Source of the DNA: JAENVU01 sp038250905
Lineage (GTDB): Bacteria > Actinomycetota > Acidimicrobiia > IMCC26256 > JAENVU01
Reading direction: 5' to 3'
DNA: 64,000 bases
NCBI GenBank assembly: GCA_038250905.1
Contig: JBBSBV010000026.1
Span: forward strand, 1 to 64,000
The position numbers and the translations under genes were made by a program. How positions within the stretch are numbered: the stretch's first letter is position 1; every line of letters begins with the position of its first letter. The notes beneath the pieces were generated by a model. That model was given only the letters and a program-made list of their open reading frames with translations. It was not told the DNA's origin and made no database searches. This document shows, in pieces, positions 23,349-32,140 of this stretch.

Positions 23349-24389
23349 TCAGACGCTCGGGTCGAGCACCACCTTGCCGACACCGTCGGCACGCGAGTGG
23401 AAGAGCCGGTACGCATCGTCGCCCTTACTCAGGGGCAGATGGTGGGTGACCACGACCTCGGGGCGGAGCCGGCCGGACTGGGTGAGTGTGAGCAGCGCGG
23501 GCAGTTCGCGCTGCACCGAGCAGAGACCGATGCTGAACTCGAGCTCGTTGAACTGCGCGAGCGCCATGTGCATCGGGAACGCCGAGTTCTGGTTGACCCC
23601 GACGACCGACACGCGCGCGCCGCGGGCCGCGATCTTCGTCGCGAGATCGATCGTGGCATCGGCACCCACCGCTTCGAGGACGACATCGGCACCGCGACCG
23701 TTGGTGAGTTCCCGCACGGTGACGCGCGGATCCCCGGCGACCGGTTCGGCGCCGAGCGCAGCCGCTGCGTCACGACGGGACTCGACCAGATCGATCGCGA
23801 GCACTCGACCCGCGCCCATGATCTGGGCCGCCAACACCGCCATGATGCCGACCGGGCCGAGGCCGACGACCGCGACGACGTCGCCCGGAACGATGCGCGC
23901 CCGGCGGGCGCCGTACCAGGCCGTCGGCGCATTGTCGGTGAGCACGAGCGCGGCGTCGTCGCTGACCCCATCCGGGATCGCGACGAGGTTGCCGTCCGCG
24001 CACGGGACGGCGACGAACTCGGCCTGGCTCCCCGGGAGCAGGGCGCCGAGGCCGTAACAGCCACTCCGACCCCGCTCGCAGCCGAGGACGTACCCGGCGC
24101 GACACGGTGGACAGGAGTTGCAGCCGACGGACGCCGAGACCAGGACCCGGTCACCGACACCGAACCGCCGGACCGCGGCCCCGACCGCCACCACCTCGCC
24201 GACCGACTCGTGCCCGACGCAGAACCCGAGGTCCGGGCTGAACCCGTGTCCCTCGTAGATGTGGAGGTCGCTCCCGCAGATCCCACAGGCGCGGATCGCG
24301 ACGATCGCGCTCTCGTCGTCGAAGAGGTCGGGATCGGGAATCGACTCGACGCGCACGTCGAAGGGCCCGTGGTAGGTCAGCGCTCGCAT
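23349..24389 (-). CDS. Zinc-dependent medium-chain alcohol dehydrogenase
   Basis: 346 aa of the MDR superfamily. Catalytic zinc ligands: Cys in RACGICGSDLH, the GHESVGEV His/Glu pair. Structural zinc ligands: the cluster CNSCPPCRAGYVLGC (four Cys). Rossmann motif GLGPVGIMA (NAD(P) binding). It resembles the threonine dehydrogenase / glutathione-independent formaldehyde dehydrogenase side of the family. ATG 24389 is preferred over GTG 24395; AAGAAGTG lies just upstream. It is divergent from the glycoside hydrolase lipoprotein gene across 165 bases. Confidence 0.85.
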   Translation of the reverse strand: MRALTYHGPFDVRVESIPDPDLFDDESAIVAIRACGICGSDLHIYEGHGFSPDLGFCVGHESVGEVVAVGAAVRRFGVGDRVLVSASVGCNSCPPCRAGYVLGCERGRSGCYGLGALLPGSQAEFVAVPCADGNLVAIPDGVSDDAALVLTDNAPTAWYGARRARIVPGDVVAVVGLGPVGIMAVLAAQIMGAGRVLAIDLVESRRDAAAALGAEPVAGDPRVTVRELTNGRGADVVLEAVGADATIDLATKIAARGARVSVVGVNQNSAFPMHMALAQFNELEFSIGLCSVQRELPALLTLTQSGRLRPEVVVTHHLPLSKGDDAYRLFHSRADGVGKVVLDPSV

Positions 24390-24554
24390 CGTCACTTCTT
24401 AGTACGAGGGTCGATCCTGGTCCGGTTCGCGCAGTTTCCGCTGGGCCGTTTGAACCTTTGTCCCCTGCCGACCGCGAAGAGCGGGCCGATCGATCAAACC
24501 CACCACGTTCCGTGACGATACCGAAGCATCACCATCGTCACCTCGTGAGGAACC

Positions 24555-25724
24555 ATGACCCGTCGCCTGCACCGCGTGCGCACCGCCGCCACCGGCGCGC
24601 TGCTGGTCGTTGTCGTCAGCGCCTGTGGTCTCGCACGCCCGCCGATCAGCCCGGCGGCGAGTTCCCCTCCGGACCGTCCCATCTCCTCGGACGGTGCCGT
24701 CGCACCGGGCGGGCCGACCGAAGCGGCACGCCGAGCAGGGTTCAACCCCGGCTCCGGGATCCTGTGGATGGACGACGCCGACCGTCAGCGTGAACTCGAC
24801 GCGATGGTCGCCACCGGCGCCCGGTGGATCGCGCTCGACTTCGACTGGAACTCGATCCAGGGGGACGGCCCCGACAGTTTCCGCTGGGACCGCTCGACCG
24901 ACACGGTGGTCGGCGAGGCCCACGCCCGAGGTCTCCGGATCATCGGCACCCTCGCGTACAGCCCGCCCTGGGCCCGCCGCGCGCAGTGCGCGGACACCAG
25001 CCACTGCCTCCCGACCGACCCCGACGCCTACGCCCGCTTCGCCCGGGCCGCGGCCGAGCGGTACGGCCCGACCAGCGGCGACCCCGCGCTGCGGAACTCC
25101 GTCCGGGTCTGGCAGATCTGGAACGAAGCCAACCACTACCCGTTCGTGCAACCGACCGTCGACGTCCCGGGCTACACGCTCATGCTGCGACGAGCGTACG
25201 CGGCCATCAAACTCGGTGACTCCGGGGCGACCGTGCTCGCCGGTGCCACCGCGCCCGCCGGAGACGACCCGAGCGGCCGCGACGTGGCGCCGGTGACGTT
25301 CCTCCGCGGCATCTACGCCAACGGCGGCGGCAACTCGTTCGACGCGTTCGCGCACCACCCGTACTCGTTCCCCGAGAGCCCGCTCACGGTGGCACCGTGG
25401 AACGCCTTCGGCCAGACCCGAGACCTGCACGACGTGATGGTCGAAAACGGCGACAGCGCGAAGAAGGTGTGGGGCACCGAAGCCGGCGCGGGTACCGGTA
25501 CGGATGCCAAGGCGGTCAGCGCGACTCGACAGTCCCAGTTGCTGCGCGAGTACTACACCGGGTGGAACCACGAGTTCCGGAGCTTCACCGGCCCGCTGCT
25601 GTGGTTCACCGTGCGGGACGAGGGCACCGACCCCGCCAGCCTCTACGAGAACTTCGGAATTCTGCGCCACGACTTCCGGGCGAAGCCGGCGCGCGACGTG
25701 TTCGTCTCCATGCTCCGGGCCTGA
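24555..25724 (+). CDS. Lipoprotein glycoside hydrolase (clan GH-A, GH39/GH5-like)
   Basis: 389 aa. A lipoprotein signal (MTRRLHRVRTAATGALLVVVVSAC, lipobox VSAC) places it on the outer face of the membrane. After a Pro/Ser linker, residues about 60-385 form a TIM barrel. The acid/base Glu is in VWQIWNEANHY and the nucleophile Glu in KVWGTEAGAG; LAYSPPWAR and FDAFAHHPYS are typical of clan A enzymes such as beta-xylosidase or cellulase-like families. The exact substrate cannot be read. GAGG four bases before ATG 24555 supports the start. It is followed by an SDR gene after 47 bases. Confidence 0.8.
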   Translation: MTRRLHRVRTAATGALLVVVVSACGLARPPISPAASSPPDRPISSDGAVAPGGPTEAARRAGFNPGSGILWMDDADRQRELDAMVATGARWIALDFDWNSIQGDGPDSFRWDRSTDTVVGEAHARGLRIIGTLAYSPPWARRAQCADTSHCLPTDPDAYARFARAAAERYGPTSGDPALRNSVRVWQIWNEANHYPFVQPTVDVPGYTLMLRRAYAAIKLGDSGATVLAGATAPAGDDPSGRDVAPVTFLRGIYANGGGNSFDAFAHHPYSFPESPLTVAPWNAFGQTRDLHDVMVENGDSAKKVWGTEAGAGTGTDAKAVSATRQSQLLREYYTGWNHEFRSFTGPLLWFTVRDEGTDPASLYENFGILRHDFRAKPARDVFVSMLRA

Positions 25725-25757
25725 CCGATCGGTCACACCCGCGCCGGACACCTTCGG

Positions 25758-25763
25758 TAGGGT
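25758..25763 (+). promoter_or_regulatory. Leaderless -10 box TAGGGT
   Basis: TAGGGT ends eight bases before the ATG at 25772. Confidence 0.45.
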
Positions 25764-25771
25764 CCGACGCC

Positions 25772-26569
25772 ATGGACGCACCGCCGCCAAACCCGAGCGC
25801 ACCGTTGGATCCGTTGGCCTCGTTCCGACTCGACGGCCAGGTCGCCGTCGTCACCGGCGCGAGTGCGGGGCTCGGCGCGCGATTCGCGCGCGTGCTCGAC
25901 GCCGCCGGCGCGCGGGTGGTGGTCACGGCGCGCCGGGCCGACCGCCTCGACGAACTCGCGGCCGACCTCACCGATCCGGTGGTGCTCCCGGGAGACATCA
26001 CCGACCCGGCCTGGCGGGCGTCGCTGATCGCGACCGTGACCGAACGGGCCGGGCGTATCGACGTGCTGGTGAACAACGCTGGGCGCAGCGAGCCCATGCG
26101 GGCTTTCGACGAGTCCGTCGACCACTTCCGGGACACGCTCGAGCTGAACCTCGTCGCCCCGTTTGCGATCGCCCAGGCCGCCGCCGCGGCCATGGCGGCC
26201 CAGGAAATCGAGGGCAGCATCGTCAACGTGTCCTCGATCTACGCCCTCGTCGGCATCGGCCGGATCCCGGAGGCCGGCTACTCGGCGTCGAAGGGCGGGC
26301 TCACCAGCCTGACCCGGGAACTCGCGAGCCAGTGGTCGCGGCGCAACATCCGGGTGAATGCGCTCGCCCCGGGCTGGTTTCCCAGTGAGATGACCACCGA
26401 GATGTTCACCGACGCCCGGCTCGCCGACTGGATCACCGAGAAGACTCCGCTCCGACGGCCCGGCCGGCCCGAGGAGCTCGATGGCGCGCTGCTCTTCCTG
26501 GCGAGTGGTGCGAGCAGCTACATCACCGGGCAGACCCTGGCGGTCGACGGGGGTTGGACCGCCATCTGA
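25772..26569 (+). CDS. SDR family oxidoreductase
   Basis: A classical short-chain dehydrogenase/reductase of 265 aa: cofactor motif TGASAGLGARF near residue 28, NNAG (about 91-94), catalytic Ser in VNVSSIYALVG, and YSASK (about 170-174). The end SYITGQTLAVDGGW is that of FabG-like NAD(P)H-dependent enzymes. The residue after the second strand is Arg (TARR), which favours NADP. The substrate is unknown. The sensor gene that follows starts about 47 bases on, so the two may share a transcript. Confidence 0.88.
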   Translation: MDAPPPNPSAPLDPLASFRLDGQVAVVTGASAGLGARFARVLDAAGARVVVTARRADRLDELAADLTDPVVLPGDITDPAWRASLIATVTERAGRIDVLVNNAGRSEPMRAFDESVDHFRDTLELNLVAPFAIAQAAAAAMAAQEIEGSIVNVSSIYALVGIGRIPEAGYSASKGGLTSLTRELASQWSRRNIRVNALAPGWFPSEMTTEMFTDARLADWITEKTPLRRPGRPEELDGALLFLASGASSYITGQTLAVDGGWTAI

Positions 26570-26616
26570 CCCCTCCCGGGGCTCAAGATCGTGCGAATCC
26601 GGTCGATGTCTCTTCC

Positions 26617-29600
26617 GTGGAAGACGGCTCGAGGAGCGAGCACGCGCCCAGCGCGGACCGGTCGCTACTCGGCCTGATGCTGGAACACGCGACCGACGGC
26701 ATCTGCCTCGTGTCGCGCGAGGGCACGGTCCTGGCCACCACTCCCGCGATCGAGCGGATGATCGGTGCCGCCCCGGGCACGATGCGCGGGATGAGCGGCC
26801 TCGAACTGCTACACGAGGACGACGTCCTGCCCGCGCTGGACCGGCTGAACCGGATCGGTGAGGACGTCCCCGAGGACTACCGCACGTACCGCTTCAAACA
26901 TCGAGAAGGCCACTACATCACCGTCGAGTTGGTGGCGACCGAGAACCCCGAACCGATCGCCGAGGCGCCGACCGGCTCGCTCGTCCTCACGGTGCGGGAC
27001 ATCACCGAATGGCACGAGACCCAGCTCGAACTCGCCCAGAGCCAGATCCGCCGCGATCTCGTCGCCACCATCGCGTCCAGCTTCGTGGACGCACTCGACA
27101 CCGAGATCGACGCCACCCTCACCAAGACGCTCGAACGCCTCGGCCATCACCTGGGCGCCGACCGTGCGTACGTGTTCCGCAGCTCTCCGGACGGCACGTC
27201 GATGCACCGCACCCATCGTTGGTCCCGTCCGGGCCACGGATTCATCGTCGACCTGTTGGTGGACATCCCGACCGATGCCTTCCGGCCCTGGCGTGAGCGT
27301 CTGCTCGCGAACCAGACGATCGTCATCGACGACCGGACCCAGCCCGACTCCCCCGACCGCGAAGTCGAGTTGACCGGCGGCGCGGGGATCACCGCGCTCG
27401 TCGCAGTCCCGCTCGTGCGGGAGGGAGCTTCGGTCGGGTTCATCGGTCTCGACGTGATCGACCGCAGCTACACGTGGAACCGCGATGACGCGCTGGTGCT
27501 GCGGGTCATCTCGGACATCATCGGGTCCGCCCTCGCGCGCCGGGACGCCGGCGAGAGGTCGCGCCTCGCGGAGACCCGCTTCCGCGCCATGGTCGAGCAC
27601 TCCTCCGACGCGCTCATCGTCATCGACCGCGATGCCCGGATCAATCACATGCCGATCGGAGCAAACCTCTTCGGCTACGCGCCCACGGATCTCTACGCGA
27701 CCAACGCCCTCGAACTCGTCCATCCCGACGACCTCGAGTTCGCGGCGACCGAAATGATCAAGGCCGTCGAGGATCCCTCCTATCACGCGCTGAACGCGAT
27801 GCGGATCCGGCACGCCGACGGCCACTGGGTGCCGATCGAACTCGTTGCCTCGAGCCACTTCGACGAGCCGGCGATCGACGGCGTGATCATGAACGTCCGC
27901 GACGTCACCGACCGCCGGTTGGTGGAGAGCCAGCTCCACGACAGCGAGGAGAGGATGCGCGGGTTGGTGGAGAATCTCCCCGGCGCCGTGTTCCGCTGCG
28001 CCGCGTCGCCGCCGTTCGACGACGAGTACGTGAGCGAGGCGATCGAGGGGCTCACCGGCTACGCCGCCACCGAGTTCGTGTCCGGTGCCGTCTCGTACGA
28101 TTCCCTCATCGAGCCGTCGCACCGCGCGTCGAGCGACATCGAGATCGCCCGGGCGAAGCAACGGGTCGGCGATCGGCAATACGTGGTCGAGTACCCGATC
28201 CAGCACCGCGACGGTTCTGTGCGTTGGCTCTCGGAGCACGGGCGCGTCATCGATGGCCGACCGGGCGAGGAAGAGATGCTCGAAGGGTTCATCTTCGACA
28301 TCACCTCTCGCGTGGAAGCCATCAACGAGACCAGGGACAGCGAGACCAAACTCACCCACCTCATCGCCAACATCCCGGGCACCGTGTTCCGCTCGGAGGC
28401 GACCCCGCCCTATCGGGACATCTTCGTCAGTGATGCCATCGAGGAACTCACCGGCTACTCCCCGACTGCGTTCGTCGCGGGCCAACTCGACTTCTACGAT
28501 CTGATCGTCGCCGACCAACGGGGCAACGTCGACGAGGCGATCGCCCGCAGCGCCCAGCACGGAAACGCGTATTCGGCCGAGTACCAGTTCCGCCACCGCG
28601 ACGGTTCGCTGCGTTGGGTCGAAGAACGCGGTCAGGTGGCGATCGATCCCGACGGGACCACATGGATCGACGGCACCATGTTCGACCTCACCGAGCGCAA
28701 GGTGCTCGAGAACCGCCTCGAACACGACGCCGCCCACGACCCGCTCACCGGGCTCCCGAACCGCAATCTCCTGATCCGCCACCTCGAGGCGACCGTGATG
28801 CGCGGGCACCGCACCGGGACGCTGACCGCGGCACTCTTCGTCGACCTCGACCGGTTCAAGCTCGTCAACGACGCACTCGGCCACACTGCCGGTGACGAGT
28901 TGCTGGTCCACTTCAGCCGCCGACTCCTGAGCGTGCTGCGAGCATCGGATCTCGCGGCGCGCACCGGCGGTGACGAGTTCGTGATCGTCTGTTCCGACCT
29001 CGCCGATGCGGCCGAGGCCGAGGCGGTCGCCGACCGTGTGGCCGGGCTGCTCAGCAACCCGTTCACGATCCAGGGCCGCAGTGTGTTCGTGAGTGCCAGT
29101 GTGGGAATCGCACTCGCCGACCGCCACGACAGCTCGGCCAGCGACCTCCTCCGCAACGCCGACACCGCGGCGTACCGGGCCAAGGAACGGGGCCGCAACC
29201 GGTACGAACTCTTCGACGACGCGTTGCGGGCCGCGACCGCGGCCGCGCTCGAAGTCGAAACCGACCTGCACCGCGCGCTCGACGACCACCAGTTGTTCCT
29301 CCGCTACCAGCCCGTCGTCGACCTCGAGCACGGCAGCATGGTGGGGGCCGAGGGCCTCGTCCGGTGGCAACACCCGCAACGAGGGCTCCTGACCCCCGAC
29401 GAGTTCCTGGTTGCAGCCGAGGTGTCCGGACTCGTCGTCGCCCTCGGTCGCGAGGTCCTCGAACTCGGTGTGGGCGCCATGCGCGACGTCGACGAGGACC
29501 GCCTCCCCACGTTGGCGATCAACCTCTCACCGCGGGAACTCGCCCAACCGGACCTGATCGAACGGGTCCGGACGACGCTCGCCGACCACGGCGTGAAACC

Positions 29601-30027
29601 GTCCCGCCTGTGCATCGAGATCACCGAAAGTGCCGTCCTCGACGAGGTCGAATCGGCCATCGCGACACTCAACGCCCTGCGCGACATCGGAGTCCGGCTG
29701 GCCATCGACGACTTCGGCACCGGCTACTCGTCGCTCAGCTACCTCCGCCGACTCCCCGTCGACATCGTGAAGATCGACCGGTCCTTCGTCGCCGAACTCG
29801 GCGCGGACGGCGCCAACGTCACCATCGTCGCCGGGATCATCGGCCTCGCCCGGGGCCTCGGCCTCTCCGTCGTCGCCGAAGGCATCGAGACCGTTCGGCA
29901 ACTCCAGGTACTCCGAGAACTGGGATGCACGCTCGGTCAGGGCTTCCTGTTCTCGGCCCCGGTCGCACTCGACGACCTCCTCGGCATCGATTCCGACCGG
30001 TGGTCCACCGGCCACGTGCGACACTGA
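26617..30027 (+). CDS. PAS-GAF-PAS-PAS-PAS-GGDEF-EAL cyclic-di-GMP enzyme
   Basis: 1136 aa, no membrane segment. Domains in order: PAS (about 12-130), GAF (about 145-310), PAS (about 325-430), PAS (about 440-565), PAS (about 570-690), GGDEF (about 700-870), EAL (about 880-1130). GGDEF is intact (TGGDEF near 782), with an RASD inhibitory I-site five residues before it. The EAL domain keeps EGL (in AEGLVRW), NLSPREL, EITES, DDFGTGYSS, K in IVKIDRS and AEGIE, so both synthesis and breakdown of c-di-GMP are possible. GTG 26617 is an uncertain start; TTG 26554 would overlap the previous gene. It probably senses redox or small ligands through its PAS domains. Confidence 0.88.
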   Translation: MEDGSRSEHAPSADRSLLGLMLEHATDGICLVSREGTVLATTPAIERMIGAAPGTMRGMSGLELLHEDDVLPALDRLNRIGEDVPEDYRTYRFKHREGHYITVELVATENPEPIAEAPTGSLVLTVRDITEWHETQLELAQSQIRRDLVATIASSFVDALDTEIDATLTKTLERLGHHLGADRAYVFRSSPDGTSMHRTHRWSRPGHGFIVDLLVDIPTDAFRPWRERLLANQTIVIDDRTQPDSPDREVELTGGAGITALVAVPLVREGASVGFIGLDVIDRSYTWNRDDALVLRVISDIIGSALARRDAGERSRLAETRFRAMVEHSSDALIVIDRDARINHMPIGANLFGYAPTDLYATNALELVHPDDLEFAATEMIKAVEDPSYHALNAMRIRHADGHWVPIELVASSHFDEPAIDGVIMNVRDVTDRRLVESQLHDSEERMRGLVENLPGAVFRCAASPPFDDEYVSEAIEGLTGYAATEFVSGAVSYDSLIEPSHRASSDIEIARAKQRVGDRQYVVEYPIQHRDGSVRWLSEHGRVIDGRPGEEEMLEGFIFDITSRVEAINETRDSETKLTHLIANIPGTVFRSEATPPYRDIFVSDAIEELTGYSPTAFVAGQLDFYDLIVADQRGNVDEAIARSAQHGNAYSAEYQFRHRDGSLRWVEERGQVAIDPDGTTWIDGTMFDLTERKVLENRLEHDAAHDPLTGLPNRNLLIRHLEATVMRGHRTGTLTAALFVDLDRFKLVNDALGHTAGDELLVHFSRRLLSVLRASDLAARTGGDEFVIVCSDLADAAEAEAVADRVAGLLSNPFTIQGRSVFVSASVGIALADRHDSSASDLLRNADTAAYRAKERGRNRYELFDDALRAATAAALEVETDLHRALDDHQLFLRYQPVVDLEHGSMVGAEGLVRWQHPQRGLLTPDEFLVAAEVSGLVVALGREVLELGVGAMRDVDEDRLPTLAINLSPRELAQPDLIERVRTTLADHGVKPSRLCIEITESAVLDEVESAIATLNALRDIGVRLAIDDFGTGYSSLSYLRRLPVDIVKIDRSFVAELGADGANVTIVAGIIGLARGLGLSVVAEGIETVRQLQVLRELGCTLGQGFLFSAPVALDDLLGIDSDRWSTGHVRH

Positions 30028-30033
30028 CCCCAC

Positions 30034-30114
30034 GCGAGCGTGGCGGAACGGCATACGCGCCGGGTTTAGGTCCCGGTCCCTTCGGGGGTGAGGGTTCGAC
30101 TCCCTCCGCTCGCA
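30034..30114 (+). tRNA. tRNA-Leu (anticodon TAG)
   Basis: Acceptor GCGAGCG pairs with CGCTCGC (30107-30113). The anticodon loop TTTAGGT gives TAG. There is a long variable arm (GTCCCTTCGGGGGT), as in class II tRNAs. CCA is not encoded. It starts seven bases after the stop of the PAS/GGDEF/EAL gene. Confidence 0.95.
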
Positions 30115-30120
30115 CTCGAC

Positions 30121-30205
30121 ATTTCGGCCCGTACGCTCACGCTCCTGATGGACGGCGGTGACGTGGGGTTCGCTCCCGGGCTGCTCGCTCCGCAGGCTCC
30201 GCTCG
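30121..30205 (-). repeat. Dispersed intergenic repeat, copy B (inverted)
   Basis: Read on the minus strand it aligns nearly end to end with copy A, including GCGGAGCGAGCAG, CCCGGGAGCGAACCCCACGT, GTGAGCG, ACGG and the final CCGAAAT. It begins seven bases after tRNA-Leu and ends 46 bases from the stop of a minus-strand gene. Confidence 0.8.
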
Positions 30206-30222
30206 GGTGCGGCTTGAGGGCG

Positions 30223-30242
30223 GCGGGGCTGCTTCGCCCCGC
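30223..30242 (-). terminator. GC hairpin behind the 12-gene minus-strand run
   Basis: GCGGGGC (30223-30229) pairs with GCCCCGC (30236-30242) over a 6-base loop, eight bases past the stop codon at 30251. There is no T run after it on the minus strand, so intrinsic termination is uncertain. It may instead be an mRNA 3'-end stabiliser. Confidence 0.4.
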
Positions 30243-30250
30243 GTTCGGTC

Positions 30251-30610
30251 TTACTTCTTCTTCTTCTTCTTCTTGCCGCTCTTGCCGCCGGGCTTGCGGA
30301 CGAAGCGGCGCTTGGCGTTCTTCTTGTCGAACTCGGCCAGGATGTCGGGGGCCGCGGAGTTGATGATGTCCTCGGCGGCATCGAGCAGCGCGGCGACGTC
30401 CTCACCCTGGGGCTCGGACTCCGGGACCGTTCCTGCGGCCGCGCCGAGACTCCCGTACTGCCAGCCGACGTCGATCATCCGCCGCGAGAAGCTCGGACAG
30501 TCGGCCGGGCACTTCCACGGCGCCTCGGGCGCGAGGTCGAGCTGACACTTCCGGACCGTTTCCCCTGACGGGTAGGTCCGGGATTCGTAATGGCGGCAGT
30601 CGGTACGCAT
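30251..30610 (-). CDS. Small Cys-containing protein with poly-Lys tail, unknown
   Basis: 119 aa. The first 40 residues hold a conserved-looking cysteine set (DCRHY, VRKCQLD, WKCPADCPSF; five Cys in all), which could bind a metal. The middle is acidic (EPQGEDVAALLDAAEDI), and the C-terminus is strongly basic, ending in RKPGGKSGKKKKKKK encoded by a (CTT)-rich tract. I do not recognise the family; a nucleic-acid or ribosome-associated role is only suggested by charge. ATG 30610 is chosen over GTG 30616. It is the last gene of the minus-strand run, 43 bases after the previous stop. Confidence 0.6.
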   Translation of the reverse strand: MRTDCRHYESRTYPSGETVRKCQLDLAPEAPWKCPADCPSFSRRMIDVGWQYGSLGAAAGTVPESEPQGEDVAALLDAAEDIINSAAPDILAEFDKKNAKRRFVRKPGGKSGKKKKKKK

Positions 30611-30653
30611 CGGCACCGCGCCATCCTGGCAGATCGACCCCGGGTGGGTGCGC

Positions 30654-31211
30654 TCACCCCAGCCATTCGGGTGCCCGCTCCAGCAGGTAGCGGCTCACCA
30701 CCAGGCACCGGTCGAGCGTCTCGCAGGGAACCTCTTCACCGTCGCGGATGCGCAGCAGGGAGACCCGCTGGTGACCCACCACCCGCAGGCTCGTCTCGGG
30801 CGCATCGGTCACCGACGGGTACGAGTCGATCGCCGAGACCTCGAGGGGAAGATCCCGACCCCCGACCGCGGCGAGATCGGTCGCCAGCACGAGCAGATCC
30901 GGCGCGTGGGGAAGCGGTGGCAACGCCCAGGTGAACGTCAGCGGGAGGTGGAACTCGTCGGGTGGGTCGGTGATGCCGTCGCCCTCGATCACCGCATCCT
31001 CGAAGCCGAGCAGCACACGCGGATCGATCTCGAGCGACAGGTAGAGGTCGACCGGGCCGTCACACCCCTCCTCGGGATGCAGATCGACTTCCCAGTTCTG
31101 GCGCAGTGAATAGCTCTCGACGAAGTGCCGCTCGTCGTGCACGTGGAATCCGTGCTCGACTGCGTGGTCCTTGAGGTCGGCGACGAATCCGGCCAGGTCG
31201 ATGACCGCCAC
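30654..31211 (-). CDS. Conserved hypothetical protein
   Basis: A 185-aa soluble protein starting at GTG 31211, two bases after the esterase stop codon. Residues 1-120 read as an alpha/beta domain (VDLYLSLEIDPRVLLGFEDAVIEG, then PLTFTWALPPLP); the rest includes SAIDSYPSVTDAPETSLRVVGHQRVSLLRI. No catalytic motif is evident and I do not recognise the family. Tight spacing puts it in the same transcript as the esterase, rdgB and rph. Confidence 0.65.
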   Translation of the reverse strand: MAVIDLAGFVADLKDHAVEHGFHVHDERHFVESYSLRQNWEVDLHPEEGCDGPVDLYLSLEIDPRVLLGFEDAVIEGDGITDPPDEFHLPLTFTWALPPLPHAPDLLVLATDLAAVGGRDLPLEVSAIDSYPSVTDAPETSLRVVGHQRVSLLRIRDGEEVPCETLDRCLVVSRYLLERAPEWLG

Positions 31212-31213
31212 GG

Positions 31214-32137
31214 CTACCCCACCGCCGATCGGACTGCGGCCACCGCATCGTCGAACGCGACCTGCGCGGCGTCGATCATGCTGCCCATCGAGAAGAACCC
31301 GTGGAACAGGCCGGCGTACATGTGGTCGGCGACGACCGTGCCGGCGGCCCGCATCGCGGCGACGTACGCGAGTCCCTGATCGCGCAGCGGGTCGTACTCC
31401 GCGGTGACCACGAACGCGGGCGGGAGTCCGCCGAGGTCCGGGTTGTGTAGGGGCGACACCGCCGGATCCCCACCAACGGCCGCGTCGGTGAGATAGAGGT
31501 CGTAGAACCACTGCATCGATGCACGGGTGAGGTAATAGCCCACCGCATTGTCCTCCATCGATACCGAGGTGAACTCGTGGTCGGTCACCGGGTACACGAG
31601 CAACTGGAACGCGATCGCCGGACCGTCCACCCGCGCCTGCTGGGCGACGACCGCGGCGAGGTTGCCGCCGGAACTGTCACCGGCGACGACGAGCCGCCCC
31701 GGATCGCCACCGATCGCGGCCGCGTGGTCCCCGACCCATCGCGTCGCGGCGACGGCATCTTCGACCGCGGCCGGGTACCGGTGCTCGGGCGCGAGGCGAT
31801 AGTCGACCGACACGACGACGGCACCCACGCCGTCGGCCAGGCCGCGGCAGATGCCGTCGTGGGTCGTCAACGATCCGAGCACCCAACCGCCGCCGTGGAA
31901 ATAGACGATGACCGGAAGGTCCGACGCGCTCGCGGGCCGGTAGATCCGCACCGGGATGTCCCCCGCCGGGCCGGGAATCGTCCGGTCGATGACACCGGCG
32001 ATCTCGATGCTCGACGCGATCGCGGCACTGTCCATCAGCGCGCGCATGGTCACCGGATCGGTGCCCGGCCCGAGATCGCCGAAGCCGGACGCGACGACGA
32101 GGTCGATGATCGCCTTCGCTTGTGGATCGAGCGGCAC
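31214..32137 (-). CDS. Alpha/beta hydrolase, hormone-sensitive-lipase family esterase
   Basis: 307 aa of the HSL (Est/lipase family IV) group: oxyanion motif HGGGW (81-85), nucleophile Ser155 in GDSSGGN, Asp in EYDPLRDQG and His in FHGFF. Such enzymes hydrolyse short-chain acyl esters in the cytoplasm. Starts at GTG 32137 with CAGGAG upstream, three bases after rdgB's stop. Placement at the end of a housekeeping operon suggests co-transcription, not shared function. Confidence 0.88.
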   Translation of the reverse strand: MPLDPQAKAIIDLVVASGFGDLGPGTDPVTMRALMDSAAIASSIEIAGVIDRTIPGPAGDIPVRIYRPASASDLPVIVYFHGGGWVLGSLTTHDGICRGLADGVGAVVVSVDYRLAPEHRYPAAVEDAVAATRWVGDHAAAIGGDPGRLVVAGDSSGGNLAAVVAQQARVDGPAIAFQLLVYPVTDHEFTSVSMEDNAVGYYLTRASMQWFYDLYLTDAAVGGDPAVSPLHNPDLGGLPPAFVVTAEYDPLRDQGLAYVAAMRAAGTVVADHMYAGLFHGFFSMGSMIDAAQVAFDDAVAAVRSAVG

Positions 32138-32140
32138 GGG

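Noticed and set aside
26809..29379. 856-codon open frame on the minus strand, antisense to the PAS/GGDEF/EAL gene
   Set aside because: The plus-strand frame has seven recognisable domains with intact motifs. The antisense frame is rich in Val, Glu, Arg and Gly, has no known motif, and is open because of GC-rich codon use.
30249..30310. Short tandem repeat taken as a possible CRISPR-like array
   Set aside because: It is a trinucleotide run coding for lysine within a gene; there are no spaced repeats of CRISPR length in the window.
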